This document shows, piece by piece, positions 44,857 through 56,305 of a stretch of DNA of 64,000 nucleotides. The notes beneath the pieces are model-generated. The model saw only the letters and a list, made by a program, of their open reading frames with translations. It was not told the origin of the DNA and ran no database searches. Numbering within the stretch: the stretch's first letter is position 1; each line of letters opens with the position of its first letter. Both the position numbers and the translations under genes were made by a program. The stretch is from Limnoperna fortunei (Eukaryota; Mollusca; Bivalvia; Mytilida; Modiolidae): the NCBI GenBank assembly GCA_944474755.1, contig OX104114.1:81206623-81270622 (forward strand), given 5' to 3'.

Positions 44857-45847
44857 GGCTGTAATTTTGTTGTAAACAAATTATTTCAGTTTTATTTAAT
44901 CAGTATTAGTTTTTTTTTCTTTTATATATTGTATTTAAAATATCTTCTGCAACATGTTGCATGAAGGTATGTAAGAAGAATACTAAACAGATAAGTCCTT
45001 GGATGTGATTCAAGAATTTCAAAAGGCCAAACATTTTTAATAGATCAAAAAGATTTTATCTGTATATTTATAGACTTTAATTTTATGAATGAACACTTCT
45101 CAGACATATGTTATTGCAGAAAATATCTATCACAGATATTTACATGTATTATATAGGAATTTGAAATATTTATTGACAAAATTAAGTAAAGGTTGGGACG
45201 TCCCTGGCAAAATGACAAATGTTTCTCTTTGTCAGCATAAAATCCAAATTTGGCCCAAATATGTTTTCTCATAAAAAAATATTGGCAGATTTTAATGGTT
45301 AAAATAATTTATTATCAGCATGTACATTAATATTTCATCTAATTTTGGTAGACTTGCCACAAGTCCCTTTGAATGTTTTTGCTATTATAGAGTTTCAACT
45401 TTATTTTCAACATTTCCTATACTATTGACAAGAACACAAAACAAGTTGAAAGTGTAGAAAATATATCTTGAAAAGCTACACAATTTATAGGGACTTGTGT
45501 CAATTTTAAGTCTAAGGAGTTGTGGGCATGTGGTCTAGGTCGTTAGCCATGTATTATTGCCATGTGCCACTGGTGTGTCAACACTGCTGCTGTGAGCTCG
45601 AGCTTGACATTAGACAAGGCTTGTTATGCTTAAACTACTATTGGCCAGGACTGGAAATAGTCCTGGTTGTTGACCGGGGGAGGGGGCGGTGGAGAATGGA
45701 TTGTTCTCAATGGGACCTGCAGAATTGTAATACCTAAGAGTATTCATCTATTCATTGAGTCACCATTTGGTACAGCACACATATACAACTTTACATTGAC
45801 AAAAGAATCTTCTTAAACTGTTGGCTGTTGAGCAAAATGGGTATTAG
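44857..45847. other. AT-rich DNA; possible SINE-like and MITE-like remnants
   Basis: At 45525-45625 GTGTCAACACTGCTGCTGTG and GAGCTCGAGCTTGAC resemble the SINE B-box region but the head differs. At 45350-45500 CTTGCCACAAGTCCCTTTGA and GGGACTTGTGTCAA form a weak inverted pair related to 61205-61338. No gene evidence for the 71-codon frame at 45522. Confidence 0.35.
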
Positions 45848-45853
45848 GTAACG

Positions 45854-46233
45854 GTGCAGCAGTATCCCATGTTACTGAGTTTCACCAGTTTGTGCAGCAG
45901 TATCCCATGTTACTGAGTTTCACCAGTTTGTGCAGCAGTATCCCATGTTACTGAGTTTCACCAGTTTGTTCATCAGTATCCCATTTTACTGAGTTTCACC
46001 AGTTTGTTCTTCAGTATCCCATGTTACTGAGTTTCACCAGTTTGTGCAGCAGTATCCCATGTTACTGAGTTTCACCAGTTTGTGCAGCAGTATCCCATGT
46101 TACTGAGTTTCACCAGTTTGTGCAGCAGTATCCCATGTTACTGAGTTTCACCAGTTTGTGCAGCAGTATCCCATGTTACTGAGTTTCACCAGTTTGTGCA
46201 GCAGTATCCCATGTTACTGAGTTTCACCAGTTT
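45854..46233. repeat. 38-bp tandem repeat, 10 copies
   Basis: Unit GTGCAGCAGTATCCCATGTT, ACTGAGTTTCACCAGTTT. TATCCC occurs at 45863 and every 38 bp to 46205. Copies 4 and 5 carry TTCATC and TTCTTC in place of TGCAGC; the other copies are nearly identical. There are no unique spacers. Confidence 0.95.
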
Positions 46234-47057
46234 TAACATATTTTATGTTTATGTTTAGTGTAAGCTTATTTTGTACATCTTGAGAAAAATTGTGATAAAT
46301 TTTAAAACTCTATAACGTAATAAATTTAATGACCAAAACCAAGTTTTGGTAAAATTGGGATGTTTCATTAAAAAAAAACATCAGCTGATACCAAACAATT
46401 TAAAGCCTAGACATAGATCTTTGATATCCAGTCACCTGTTTATTACCTGAATACTTACCTGACTTCTTCTTTTGAAGTAGAACCACAGGTGTCAATGCCA
46501 AATGATACCATGTAAATAAAAGGTCCCTGAAGTGTGCTGCAACATAATATAGTATGATTTAAAGCTGAATTGATGTTTACAAATTAAATAACTTGTTTGT
46601 CAAGATATAGAATAGCAGAGATGTATATAAAGACATTAAATTAAATCATCTGGGTGTTCTGGTCATAAATAACCTGAGACAATCTTTTTCCACATGAGAA
46701 ATCATTTATGTAAGTTGAAACATGTGATAATATTATTAGATATTTCTCAGGTTTTCCTTTTGGAATTTGCCTGTTTTTTATGGAGAATTAATAATTTCTT
46801 AAAGTTTGATGTGGCTGTTACACATGTGACTGAAATTCAAGACTTGCACCCATATACTCTATAACCACTTAATATACATGTAGTAGCCATCTGGTGAAAA
46901 AATATAGTACAGTGCCATCTGGTGGAAATAAAGAAGTTGTAATTAGGAAACACTGCAGTATATCATTCAGAAAAACAGATATCAGTCAGTAAATGTACAC
47001 AATGATGAGTTCTTGTAAAATTTGATATTGATGGTTTCATTGTTATCTCCTGTTTAA
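46234..47057. other. AT-rich DNA, nothing recognised
   Basis: Only a duplicated GCCATCTGGTG at 46887-46925 was noted. Confidence 0.4.
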
Positions 47058-47058
47058 G

Positions 47059-47520
47059 TTGTTTGTTTGCTTGAATTGTGTTAAATGCCAATGTCAGAAG
47101 TTTCAGCTACATGTTTATCATATGGCATCCATACTTGCCAACATAGTTTTGGTAGAATTCCTGATAATTTTGCCAAGGGGTATGGGGACCGCTAAAAGTC
47201 CCCAGTGGGTCCTAGGGAAGCCTTGGTGGGGGGGGGGGGGGGGCAGAGGGAGGCGAAGATCCCCGACCGAAAATGATTTTGGAGTATTTCAAAGGTATTT
47301 GAGAGGGTCTCCAGTTTTTTTTTAGCTGACATACACATGTATTTTGATAATGCAGGCTGTTTTAACACATTTTATAATTTTCCTGAAAACCGGACATGGG
47401 TACAAATCCGGAGGTTCCGGGCAAAATTCGGAGCATTGGCATGTATGGGCATCCAATTTTTATTGGTGGAGAAGACATAGTAGCCAGAATCCCCCAAACC
47501 TTGGGTAGAAAAACCGGTGT
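47059..47520 (-). mobile_element. SINE split by a MITE
   Basis: The tail side (TTGTTTGTTTGCTTGAATTG to ATCATATGGCATCC, 47059-47130) and the continuing body (ATCCAATTTTTATTGGTGGA to about 47520) are one minus-strand SINE interrupted at 47131-47446. The tRNA-like head is missing. Confidence 0.75.
47131..47446. mobile_element. 316-bp MITE inserted in a SINE
   Basis: Ends ATACTTGCCAA and TTGGCATGTAT are inverted (10 of 11). TGGCATCC (47123-47130) and GGGCATCC (47447-47454) give an 8-bp duplication with one mismatch, and the interrupted SINE confirms the borders. Inside are a G run at 47227-47243 and CCGGA/TCCGG motifs. 8-bp duplication suggests hAT or a similar superfamily. Confidence 0.75.
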
Positions 47521-47679
47521 TGTCTGTTTAGTGCTACAAGAAAATACATGTAAATAGTTTTCCTAACATTTCTCTGTACATCTTAATAGATGACAAATTT
47601 ATTTTAGGTATTTATATATTTAACCCCTGCAGGAAAGCTAAGGGACATACATGTACAAATCCCTTGCCATCTGTCCATG

Positions 47680-50580
47680 ATAACTAAGCCCACTGATGCT
47701 GTAGTCAACATTTCAAACACTTTGATGATGTTCCAGATTAGTTGCCCATTCATGGAATGGATACTAAGTGATAACTGCACACTGATGCTGTAGTCAACAT
47801 TTCAAACACTTTGATGATGTTCCAGTTTAGTTGCCCATTCATGGAATGGATACCAGGGTGATAACTAAGCCCACTGATGCTGTAGTCAACATTTCAAACA
47901 CTTTGATGATGTTCAAGTTTAGTGGCCCTTTCATGAAATGGATACCAAGTGATAACTAAGCCCACTGATGCTGTAGTCAACATTTCAAACACTTTGATGA
48001 TGTTCCAGTTTAGTTGCCCATTCATGGAATGGATACCAAGTGAAAACAAAGCCCACTGATGCTGTAGTCAACATTTCAAACACTTTGATGATGTTCAAGT
48101 TTATTGGCCCATTCATGGGATGGATACCAAGTGATAACTGCCCACTGATGCTGTAGTCAACATTTCAAACACTTTGATGATGTTCCAGTTTAGTGGCTCA
48201 TTCATGGAATGGATACTAAGTGATAACTAAAGCCCACTGATGCTGTAGTCAACATTTCAAACACTTTGATGATGTTCAAGTTTAGTTGCCCATTCATGAA
48301 ATGGATACTAAGTGATACCTGCCCACTGATGCTGTAGTCAACATTTCAAACACTTTGATGATGTTCAAGTTTAGTTGCCCATTCATGGAATGGATACTAA
48401 GTGATAACTGCCCACTGATGCTGTAGTCAACATTTCAAACACTTTGATGATGTTCCAGATTAGTTGCCCATTCATGGAATGGATACCAAGTGATAACTAA
48501 GCCCACTGATGCTGTAGTCAACATTTCAAACACTTTGATGATGTTCCAGTTTAGTTGCCAATTCATGGAATGGATACCAAGTGATAACTGCCCACTGATG
48601 CTGTAGTGAACATTTCAAACACTTTGATGATGTTCCAGATTAGTTGCCCATTCATGGAATGGATACCAAGTGATAACTAAGCCCACTGATGCTGTAGTCA
48701 ACATTTCAAACACTTTGATGATGTTCCAGTTTAGTTGCCCATTCATGGAATGGATACCAAGTGATAACTAAGCCCACTGATGCTGTAGTCAACATTTCAA
48801 ACACTTTGATGATGTTCCAGTTTAGTTGCCCATTCATGGAATGGATACCAAGTGATAACTAAGCACACTGATGCTGTAGTCAACATTTCAAACACTTTGT
48901 TGATGTTCCAGTTTAGTGGCCCATTCATGGAATGGATACCAAGTGATAACTAAGCCCACTGATGCTGTAGTCAACATTTCAAACACTTTGATGATGTTCC
49001 AGTTTAGTTGCCCATTCATGGAATGGATACCAAGTGATAACTAAGCCCACTGATGCTGTAGTCAACATTTCAAACACTTTGTTGATGTTCCAGTTTAGTG
49101 GCCCATTCATGGAATGGATACCAAGTGATAACTAAGCCCACTGATGCTGTAGTCAACATTTCAAACACTTTGATGATGTTCCAGTTTAGTTGCCCATTCA
49201 TGGAATGGATACCAAGTGATAACTGCCCACTGATGCTGTAGTCAACATTTCAAACACTTTGATGATGTTCCAGATTAGTTGCCCATTCATGGAATGGATA
49301 CCAAGTGATAACTAAGCCCACTGATGCTGTAGTCAACATTTCAAACACTTTGATGATGTTCCAGTTTAGTTGCCCATTCGTGGAATGGATACCAAGTGAT
49401 AACTGCCCACTGATGCTGTAGTGAACATTTCAAACACTTTGATGATGTTCCAGATTAGTTGCCCATTCATGGAATGGATACCAAGTTATAACTAAGCCCA
49501 CTGATGCTGTAGTCAACATTTCAAACACTTTGATGATGTTCCAGTTTAGTTGCCCATTCATGGAATGGATACCAAGTGATAACTAAGCCCACTGATGCTG
49601 TAGTGAACATTTCAAACACTTTGTTGATGTTCCAGATTAGTTGCCCATTCATGGAATGGATACCAAGTGATAACTGCCCACTGATGCTGTAGTCAACATT
49701 TCAAACACTTTGATGATGTTCCAGATTAGTTGCCCATTCATGGAATGGATACCAAGTGATAACTGCCCACTGATGCTGTAGTCAACATTTCAAACACTTT
49801 GATAATGTTCCAGTTTAGTGCTATAATAGTGGCCCATTCATGCAATGGATACCAGGGTGATAGCTAAGCCCACTGATGCTGTAGTCAACATTTCAAACAC
49901 TTTGATGATGTTCAAGTTTAGTGGCCCATTCATGGAATGGATACCAAGTGATAACTGCCCACTGATGCTGTAGTCAACATTTCAAACACTTTGATGATGT
50001 TCAAGTTTAGTTGCCCATTCATGGAATGGATACCAGGGTGATAACTGCCCACTGATGCTGTAGTCAACATTTAAACACTTTGTTGATGTTCCAGTTTAGT
50101 TGCCTATTCATGGGATGGATACCAGGGTGATACTAAGCCCACTGATGCTGTAGTCAACATTTCAAACACTTTGATGATGTTGAAGTTTATTTGCCCATTC
50201 ATGGAATGGATACAAGGGTGATAACTAAGCCCACTGATGCTGTAGTCAACATTTCAAACACTTTGATGATGTTCCAGTTTAGTTGCCCATTCATGGAATG
50301 GATACCAGGGTGATAACTTAGCCCACTGATGCTGTAGTCAACATTTCAAACACTTTGATGATGTTCCAGTTTAGTGGCCCATTCATGGAATGGATACAAG
50401 GGTGATAACTAAGCCCACTGATGCTGTAGTCAACATTTCAAACACTTTGATGATGTTCCAGTTTAGTTGCCCATTCATGGAATGGATACCAGGGTGATAA
50501 CTAAGCCCACTGATGCTGTAGTCAACATTTCAAACACTTTGATGATGTTCCAGTTTAGTTGCCCATTCATGGAATGGATA
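47680..50580. repeat. Satellite-like array, ~32 x 89-91 bp
   Basis: Each unit carries CCCACTGATGCTGTAGTCAA, CATTTCAAACACTTTGATGA, TGTTCCAGTTTAGTTGCCCA and TTCATGGAATGGATACCAAG. I count 32 occurrences of the GATGCTGTAGT anchor between 47694 and 50512. Two length forms exist: AACTAAGCCC (91 bp) and AACTGCCC (89 bp), and CAGATTAG versus CAGTTTAG tracks partly with them. Variants shared by units about 815 bp apart point to block duplication. All frames are closed by stops in the unit, so it is not coding. Right-end units carry GGGTGATAAC instead of AAGTGATAAC. Confidence 0.95.
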
Positions 50581-51110
50581 TTTCCAGTAATGCAACTTTA
50601 ATTAGAATGTACATTATATGTGCAAATATGAAATTTATTGTGCATTCAATATTCTAAAGACTCATGCAAGATGTCTGTTTATACCAGAGTGTACCCATCT
50701 CTTTCCAATTGTCCATTTTTCATGACAATTTCTCAGGAGCTATATACCTAAAGGATTTTGAGATTTTAGAGGTGAACAGCATTTGCATGTCTAGTTCACA
50801 GGTTCAGGGTATACATTATTATACAATATGTTGTAATGAAATATTTGTTTCAGTTTTCACAGCAGCTGTGAAGCAATTTGAAATTAGGATCATATTGTTG
50901 AGTACTTGTATAGAGTTGTGACAGCTCATCCTGGAATATTACGGTTTTTATAACTAAAGTTTAATAGAGCTTTCAAATTGTTGCTACCTAACATTTTTAT
51001 TAGCATAAATCTGCTTAGATTTGACCTTGAAGGCTTCAGAGAAGTTTTTGAACATATTTTATTGTGTTCTGAAAAAAGAAAAAGTCTTAGATGAAGTTTA
51101 AATGCAATTT
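50581..51110. other. AT-rich DNA, nothing recognised
   Basis: The 85-codon frame at 50664-50921 has no known domain and no flanking splice signal that I trust. Confidence 0.4.
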
Positions 51111-51372
51111 TTGTCTAATAAATGTGGCTTCTATGGTTAAGTCATCTTCTGATGACCACATGTGTGTCAGCACTGAGGTTCCTGGTTTGAGTCTTACTGC
51201 AGGCAGGGTGTGCTTGATTTCAATCTTCATTGACAAAGATTGCCAGTTTTCCTCCTGAAGGTCAGGGATTTTCACTGGCTACATTGGGTTCCTCCCACAA
51301 AAAGCTACATGCCATGATTGTAGCTGAAACATTGCTATAAGTGGAGGTATACCCCATAAAAACAAACAAACA
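51111..51372 (+). mobile_element. tRNA-derived SINE, diverged
   Basis: Head degraded (CTATGGTTAAGTCATCTTCT); TGTGTCAGCACTGAGGTTCC, B-box-like GGTTTGAGTC, GATTGCCAGTTTTCC and a CAAACAAACAAC tail remain in order. Confidence 0.75.
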
Positions 51373-51384
51373 ACAGACTAGTAA

Positions 51385-51720
51385 ATATGAGAACACCAGG
51401 ATACCATATATTGCCATGGTGGTCTCACCAATGTATTATCATATGAGAACACCAGGATACCATATATTGCCATGGTGGCCTCACCAATGTATTATCATAT
51501 GAGAACACCAGGATACCATATATTGCCATGGTGGCCTCACCAATGTATTATCATATGAGAACACCAGGATACCATATATTGCCATGGTGGCCTCACCAAT
51601 GTATTATCATATGAGAACACCAGGATACCATATATTGCCATGGTGGCCTCACCAATGTATTATCATATGAGAACACCAGGATAACATATATTGCCATGGT
51701 GGCCTCACCAATGTATTATA
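51385..51720. repeat. 56-bp tandem repeat, 6 copies
   Basis: Unit GAGAACACCAGGATACCATA, TATTGCCATGGTGGCCTCAC, CAATGTATTATCATAT starting at 51389 and every 56 bp to 51669. Near identity implies recent expansion. Confidence 0.95.
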
Positions 51721-53212
51721 AGTATAAATGCTCTAACAAATGATAATTTAATTTTCATTCCATTGGCAGACATGTTTTTTCCCATGAGGTTTATTTCCAG
51801 ATGTATATATATCCCTTACAGGCTTATGTATGCAGGTGTGCATACCTTCGTACTAACACCTTTTACTTCAAAAGAAATGAGGTGCATACCTGTAGTTACA
51901 AGGCTAATTAATCACCAGGTACATTGTCAACTGATTATTCATATAGTTTGAAATCAATAGACTAGTTTTTAAGTGTTTTTGATAATATCAACTTCATCAC
52001 TGATATAGGACATATAATGTACACAATCGTACTTGCGTGTAGACTGGTATGACTGTGAACCCTGCTTATGTTTTGATACAGGTTGGGCGGGTCTATATTT
52101 TTCCTTTTCAGCATGCATTTTCATTATTTCTCAACAGCATCCATCCTAAGTATTGCTTAAATTTTATACTGACAATGTCTTAGTTGAAAACCCCCAAAAT
52201 TACAATTGTGGTGTTAAGAGGTTCCTTCCTCAAAATTTACTGCATAAATTTCTCTTTACATCTCGAACAAATTAAAAGTATCTTGGTACAGTTCGAAACT
52301 AGAACATGCTCCTGGCACAAGAAAGACCACTTTGGAGAATTTTTAATACAGTTTTAATTCATCATAAATGCTGGCTAAATTGGATTTGTACATTTCATTG
52401 GTTGAATATATTTTCATAGTTTTGTTATTTTAAAATTTATTTACAGAAATTCGGATATTCATACAATAAGTTGCACCATTTAATATTGTGTAAAACGATT
52501 TATAAATGCTATACTGCACAATTAAAGTTCATTGGCTGGATAGATCCATTGAAATCTTTGCGGAAATATCAGATGGTATCTATTACAGTATAATTGTTGC
52601 TAGTCCTTGGGACTGTTTCCTGTTCTTTATTTAACTTCCTATATTCATAAGTTTTAATATCTCTAGTAATCCAATAAACAGGTACTTTCAAATTTTAATT
52701 AAATTTCTGACATGATTTCATAAACTTTTATGACTGTTTGATTGAAATGTTGGCAGAGCAGCTGTCACAATGGAATTTTGAGTTGTACACATTTTAAACT
52801 AATACACAGTTACAGTATAAACCTGACTAGAGCATTAGTTTTATATATAAACTGAAGGTCAGTCTGAGCTATGGCCTTCCTTGGCATCTGTTACCTATGT
52901 TAAGCAAAGCTGGCCTGAATTAGACTTTGAGGTGGTTTATAAAGTGATTGTGCCAATGATATGGCCACAATGACTAAAGCAAAACATTGTTTTGTGTATA
53001 TTTAGAACAAAAACCATACAGTCACCACACCATAATATCATTGATTCTGAGTTTGAGTTTTTGGCAATTAACTTGAAAATAATAATACATATCTCATATC
53101 TCCATAGCTGGAAATGAGCTGTCCTCCAGTTGAGCCAGATGATTACCATTACCAGTACAGCTAGTGCCATTTTGTTACTATAAGCAATCACTATGTAATA
53201 TAACCACTTTCT
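51721..53212. other. AT-rich DNA, nothing recognised
   Basis: The text at 52860-52895 (TCTGAGCTATGGCCTTCCTT) faintly recalls a HINE 5' cap, too weak to call. No gene evidence. Confidence 0.4.
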
Positions 53213-54190
53213 AGCTCACCAGGCTGAACGTCATAGTGATCTATTGCCATCTGTTTTCTTTTACATCTGGGTGCCTTGGTGGTCAAGTGGTGAATTATCT
53301 ACTTATGATCACAGGGCTGTCCAAGTTTGATCCAGTCAAAGTGGCAGGGTGTACTCGACTCCAAACTTACTGGTCATGGATTGCTAGTTTTCCTGCTGAA
53401 GGTGGAGTATTTTAAGAAGTAGTCTTGCTTTTTCCCAGTAAAAGTTAGGTGACATGATATACATGTAGATGAATATAGCTGAAAGTCAATAAAAAACCAT
53501 TAATTACAAGCAAAAAATAAATGTATCTTTTCTTCTCAGAAGCAGCTTGACTAATCGAAACCCAACATTCCAGATATGATGCTTCTGTGTCGCTTAACAA
53601 AAAACTCCAGTTTTACATTTCTTTCAGGCTAAAACAATGCCTATTCATGCTCTGATTTGGCTAAAGTTTTACAATCTTTTTTGAAAGTACAGGTTTAAAT
53701 GTTTTGTAACTTTGTACAAATGATGTCTGAGGTTCTTTGGTATAGATTACGAAAGCACATGGCTGCCTTGGGCAATCCTTATTTCGGATTAGCTGAAATA
53801 AGAGTGTTGTGACAAAGGGAAATCAAAACAGGCTTCCTGGAGGAATACTTGTTTCTGACTGGTTAAACTTTAAAAAATGTTTTTCTGATACTACCATACT
53901 TAGCTAAATGGATTGTACCCTGGCAGTATTAATGAAGTATATGAGCTCATTTTCTAAGTTCTTCAGTTCAGGTAAGCTTTGACAGGTCCCTGGGAGCTAA
54001 CATTTCTGTTCCTAAGTTCAGGTAAGCTTTGAGCCTGGCAAACTATTCCTTAGTTCTGGTAAGCTTTGACAGGTCCCTGGGAGCCTTTCATTTCTATTCC
54101 TTAGTTCAGGTAAGCTTTGACAGGTATCTTGGAGCTTAAATATTTCTATTCCTTACTTCAGGTAAGCTTTGACAAGTCCCTGGGAGCCTC
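53213..54190 (+). mobile_element. Decayed HINE-like element with repeated 3' caps
   Basis: 5' cap AGCTCACCAGGCTGAACGTC with weak hairpin. A SINE (53269-53500) is inserted just inside. The core resembles the type 2 bodies (CTTCTCAGAAGCAGCTTGAC). At the 3' end the cap phrase CAGGTAAGCTTTGACAGGTC-CCTGGGAGC is present about five times (GGTAAGCTTT at 53971, 54023, 54058, 54109, 54161) instead of once. Confidence 0.7.
53269..53500 (+). mobile_element. SINE, diverged, nested in a HINE-like element
   Basis: GGGTGCCTTGGTGGTCAAGT head, GGCAGGGTGTACTCGACTCC, GGATTGCTAGTTTTCCTGC and GACATGATATAC follow the SINE order. The B box is degraded. Confidence 0.7.
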
Positions 54191-54959
54191 ACATTTCTAA
54201 TAATATTGGCCATCTCCTTGTTATTTGTAGCAACCCTTGATGTTGCAACACATAGGGGTTGACATTTACATGCTTGGCCTACATAAACCTTGCTATATAC
54301 ATTGTCTGATGTGTACATTCCTTGTCAGATTGTTATCAAATTTATATAGAATGTTTAAATCAAGAATATGCCTTGCAGAAGTTTGAAAATCAACAGTGAT
54401 CAGTTATTTTTGTGCAAGTCCTGCACATTTTAAAGAATATTCCTGATTTTCAAGGAAATCAAAATAGGTAATTTAATTGCTCATACTAAACCAGCAAGTC
54501 AACAGATTATTTACCCTGTGTAGAGTGTTTATTGTTCTGAGATAGTATAGTCTAAGGACTTATTTGTTATTTAGCAATTTACAGTTGAGTGTGCAAAGGT
54601 CATATGGGATTTAAAGGTTTTGATGACCCAGCTATAAACTCCAGTGTAAACAAAAGGTTTATAAATTATTTGTATTGTGCAAATGATGTATCTAAGAGAA
54701 AATAATTTATATAAATGACCTGGACAGTGTCCAGTTTATGTGGACATACTTGTGAGACGAAAGGTATAATAAGGTGTTATCTGCTTTATATGATATTTAT
54801 TTCTTGTATATAATGTTATAAAACATTTAAATCTAACCCTTCAGCCATTAATATTATTAAACAATCAAATCCCATCAGTTTCTTAATCTACATCATATTT
54901 TGCTCAGCTATGCTTATAAAATGTGTGTTTTCATACCAATATTAGAGATCTTTTATTTT
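54191..54959. other. AT-rich DNA, nothing recognised
   Basis: No supported feature. Confidence 0.4.
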
Positions 54960-55212
54960 ATTCCCCCTCGACGACATGTCAAGGGGCATTAAGTTTTACT
55001 CATGTCCGTCCTTCTGTCCGTACGTAAGTCTGAACTATTTTCCGTGAAACTTTTCTCAGAAACCGTACATGAGAACAATTTTAAATTTGGCTGGGTGGTT
55101 CAGTATCACAAGTTGTATGTCCTAAGCAACTTTCAGACCTGTCAGACAACTACTTCTTGTTTGGGACTTCATTTAGTGGGGGCATCTGTGTCCCATGGAC
55201 ACATTCTTCGAT
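54960..55212 (+). mobile_element. CCCCC-stem element, compact copy
   Basis: TTCCCCCTCGACGACATGTC with AAGGGGCATTAAG as 5' hairpin, CCGTCCTTCTGTCCGTACG, one body unit, then GTGGGGGCATCTGTGTCCCA and TGGACACATTC as 3' hairpin. At about 250 bp this is the complete family with a single core unit. Confidence 0.8.
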
Positions 55213-56159
55213 TTTTATTAAAAAATTAGGATTGGCCCAGATTTATTTGGTGGGTTGCTGTGATACAGAGAACAAACCACATTGTATAATTGACCTTAAA
55301 ATATAAGCTTTGCTGGTGGCTGCATTTTTGTGGCTTTTTGTAAAGTCTAATCTAGTTTCGGCAGGCACTTTGTTCAAAGGTGTAAACTTTCTTACCTTTT
55401 AAAATACAATGAGTCTTTAATATTATTACTATTTAAGGAAGTATTATTAATAATTCTAATGCAGGGATATGATTTTAAAAGAAGCAGGTCTTTTATTTAG
55501 ATTAATTCTGGCCCATAATTAGCTTGATCTAGGTATGCATATTAACTGTCCTTAGGCTCAGGGTTTACAGTGACATGGCATTGAAGTGTCATACAATGTG
55601 CAATACATTAATCTTGTAAAAATATTTAATTAGTTTTTAATAGGCTCATTACAGAATAAAAAGAGAAGGTTAAAATGTTAAAGCTATTGTTATCCAACGA
55701 AAGTATATGCACAAGAATTTGATAAAAGGAGGGTAAATTTTTGTTTAAAAAAAATTATAGGTAACATTAAGTAGTCTTTGAATCTGGTGGATTTGATTTT
55801 TATAGATAAAATTTTCATCTTTTTTGTATTTTAAACTTGCTTACTAAAACTCAGGGTGAGCTATTAACCCTACAATTTTGTTCATTCCATGTTTTTTGTT
55901 AAGTGGAGTCTTTTTAAAAAAAAAGTGGACCGGTTTAAACCAAACCTTGCAGGATTGATGCTTGTGAGGTCATCTCCAAAGATTGGACATTTTGTTTTTG
56001 TGATTATCAGACTTAAACCTTACATACCATAGCCAGTTTTGGGATAATTTGCAGAAATTTAAAATCATCCAAGAAAGTACAAGTTCAGATGGCTCGTAGA
56101 ATGTCAGGTCAATGGAGGTCGATAAAAGTGATAATCATAGTTCAAAGATGGTTCTTTTA
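55213..56159. other. AT-rich DNA, nothing recognised
   Basis: No supported feature. Confidence 0.4.
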
Positions 56160-56305
56160 TACAAGGACCTCATTGGTTAAGTGGGGCAGGTCAGCTCTAA
56201 GGTTGTGAGTTCCTCCTCCAACAATAGAAACATAGTTGCAACGAAATACAATGTAGTCTAAAATTGCTGTAGGTGGTGGTAAACCCAATTTAAACAAACA
56301 ACGAG
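56160..56305 (+). mobile_element. SINE remnant
   Basis: GGACCTCATTGGTTAAGTGG, GGTTGTGAGTTCC, AAATTGCTGTAGGTGGTGG and AAACAAACAACG follow SINE order with a large internal deletion. Confidence 0.5.

Noticed and set aside
45854..46233. CRISPR-like array of 38-bp units
   Set aside because: Units are directly adjacent without unique spacers, and the sequence is eukaryotic. It is an ordinary minisatellite.
47680..50580. Possible repeat-protein gene in the 91-bp array
   Set aside because: Each unit contains stops (TGATGCTGTAG) and 91 or 89 bp shifts the frame each time.
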